Shown in pieces: positions 6,843 to 7,270 of a DNA stretch of 7,270 bases. A program made the translations under genes and the position numbers. The stretch is from Tannerella sp. (lineage in GTDB: Bacteria; Bacteroidota; Bacteroidia; Bacteroidales; Tannerellaceae), in contig JAIRXI010000140.1 of assembly GCA_031268395.1 (NCBI GenBank), positions 1 to 7,270 on the forward strand. Direction: 5' to 3'. The first letter of the stretch is position 1. Every line of letters begins with the position of its first letter. The notes beneath the pieces are model-generated. The model saw nothing but the letters and a program-made list of their open reading frames with translations. It ran no database searches and had not been told where the DNA came from.

Positions 6843-7217
6843 GGCCAACTCTTTCCCGCGGTACGGGGAAAACGGCCGTGTGTAACCTCCGGCAAGCGGG
6901 ACGGCGAACCGGGTAAAGGCAGCCGGCTGGCGATTAGCGACATGCCATGCGGATCTGTATCCGGAGACGCGGCGGCTCTCCGCAAAGGCTGTCGCAGAAG
7001 GTTCGCCTGTTCAGCCATCCGGGTTTATACATTAAATTGTATTTCGTGCGGGCTAAAATCGTGCGTTTAGGGGTGCGAAACAAATAAGTAATGCGAAATA
7101 AATAACAGGTAACCGTATGCTGATGTATCACCCGTCCGTTCAGTCACGCAAAACAACTCATTGTTCCCCCCGCATCGCAAGGCGCTTCTCCGGCATTGCA
7201 GGATAGCGCACGGTGCG
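6843..7217. other. Region with no supported gene upstream of the ruvB operon
   Basis: About 375 bases without a convincing gene. Two minus-strand frames (6704-7018 and 6934-7131) are open, but one runs into the palindromic element and neither shows a recognisable domain. Visible structure includes a short inverted repeat TTTCCC/GGGAAA at 6852-6857 and 6866-6871, another CGGAGA/TCTCCG at 6962-6967 and 6977-6982, and a direct repeat TGCGAAAYAAATAA at 7074-7087 and 7092-7105. I looked for tRNA arms and for cobalamin and TPP riboswitch boxes and did not find them. The GC-rich part (6843-7015) changes sharply to AT-rich DNA at about 7022-7110, which is a plausible promoter-bearing stretch for something outside the window. 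Confidence 0.5.
7074..7105. repeat. Short direct repeat TGCGAAAYAAATAA
   Basis: TGCGAAACAAATAA at 7074-7087 and TGCGAAATAAATAA at 7092-7105 match at 13 of 14 bases with an 18-base period, in the AT-rich part of the intergenic region. Paired sites of this spacing can be operator half-sites, but nothing else here supports that; a local duplication is equally possible. Confidence 0.5.
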
Positions 7218-7270
7218 CCGTCATTGCGACTGCGAGGAACGAAGCAGGAAGCAATCGCCGAAACACGCAG
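7218..7270. repeat. CGTCATTGCGAG-type palindromic repeat, cut by window end
   Basis: CCGTCATTGCG at 7218 begins a sequence matching the 351-391 copy in the same orientation: AGGAACGAAG, CAATCGCCGA and ACACGCAG all recur in order. Relative to the left copy this one has extra bases between the blocks (CGACTGCG and GCAGGAA). The right arm of the palindrome would lie beyond 7270. Confidence 0.8.

Noticed and set aside
6852..6871. Rho-independent terminator (TTTCCC/GGGAAA hairpin)
   Set aside because: The stem is short and is not followed by a T-run on either strand.
6704..7018. A 104-residue minus-strand frame upstream of ruvB
   Set aside because: Its C-terminal 40 or so residues are translated palindromic element and the rest has no recognisable domain.
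6843..7060. Riboswitch or tRNA in the upstream region
   Set aside because: I searched both strands by eye for cobalamin and TPP boxes and for a TTCGA-type T arm and found only loose resemblances such as GGTTCGCC without matching stems.

Overview
The window is about 7.3 kb of chromosome from a member of the Bacteroidetes, most likely order Bacteroidales. The support is a RuvB of the Bacteroidetes type, an S46 dipeptidyl-peptidase (a family typical of Bacteroidales and some Gram-negative relatives), a TAnnTTTG-type -7 promoter box, and dispersed repeats of kinds I associate with this phylum. The genes look moderately GC-rich. I cannot name the genus; a Tannerellaceae/Porphyromonadaceae-like origin is a guess.

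Layout. Positions 1-838 carry no convincing gene. They hold the decaying edge of a 21-bp tandem array (1-181), a MITE-like element with inverted ends (208-443) containing REP-like CGTCATTGCGAG palindromes, and a GC-rich stretch with three related palindromes (563-755). Positions 839-6616 are one tight minus-strand operon. In transcription order it is ruvB (Holliday-junction branch-migration ATPase), a 14-TM-type polysaccharide flippase, a secreted S46 dipeptidyl-peptidase of the DPP7 type, and a membrane-anchored family-2 glycosyltransferase. The gaps are only 9, 20 and 7 bases, so co-transcription is very likely. A likely promoter -7 box lies just before ruvB. Upstream, at 6683-6839, is a 157-bp almost wholly palindromic element flanked by TTA direct repeats. 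Positions 6842-7217 hold no supported gene, and the window ends inside another CGTCATTGCGAG-type repeat.

How the genes fit together. RuvB acts in the cytoplasm with RuvA and RuvC in recombination. The flippase and glycosyltransferase point to building and exporting a surface glycan, and the peptidase cuts dipeptides from peptides in the periplasm. The operon therefore joins DNA repair with envelope and nutrition functions that have no obvious mechanistic link. I see no sign of a new defence or mobile gene system in the coding part. The less explained material is the repeats, especially the two palindromic elements whose ends resemble each other.
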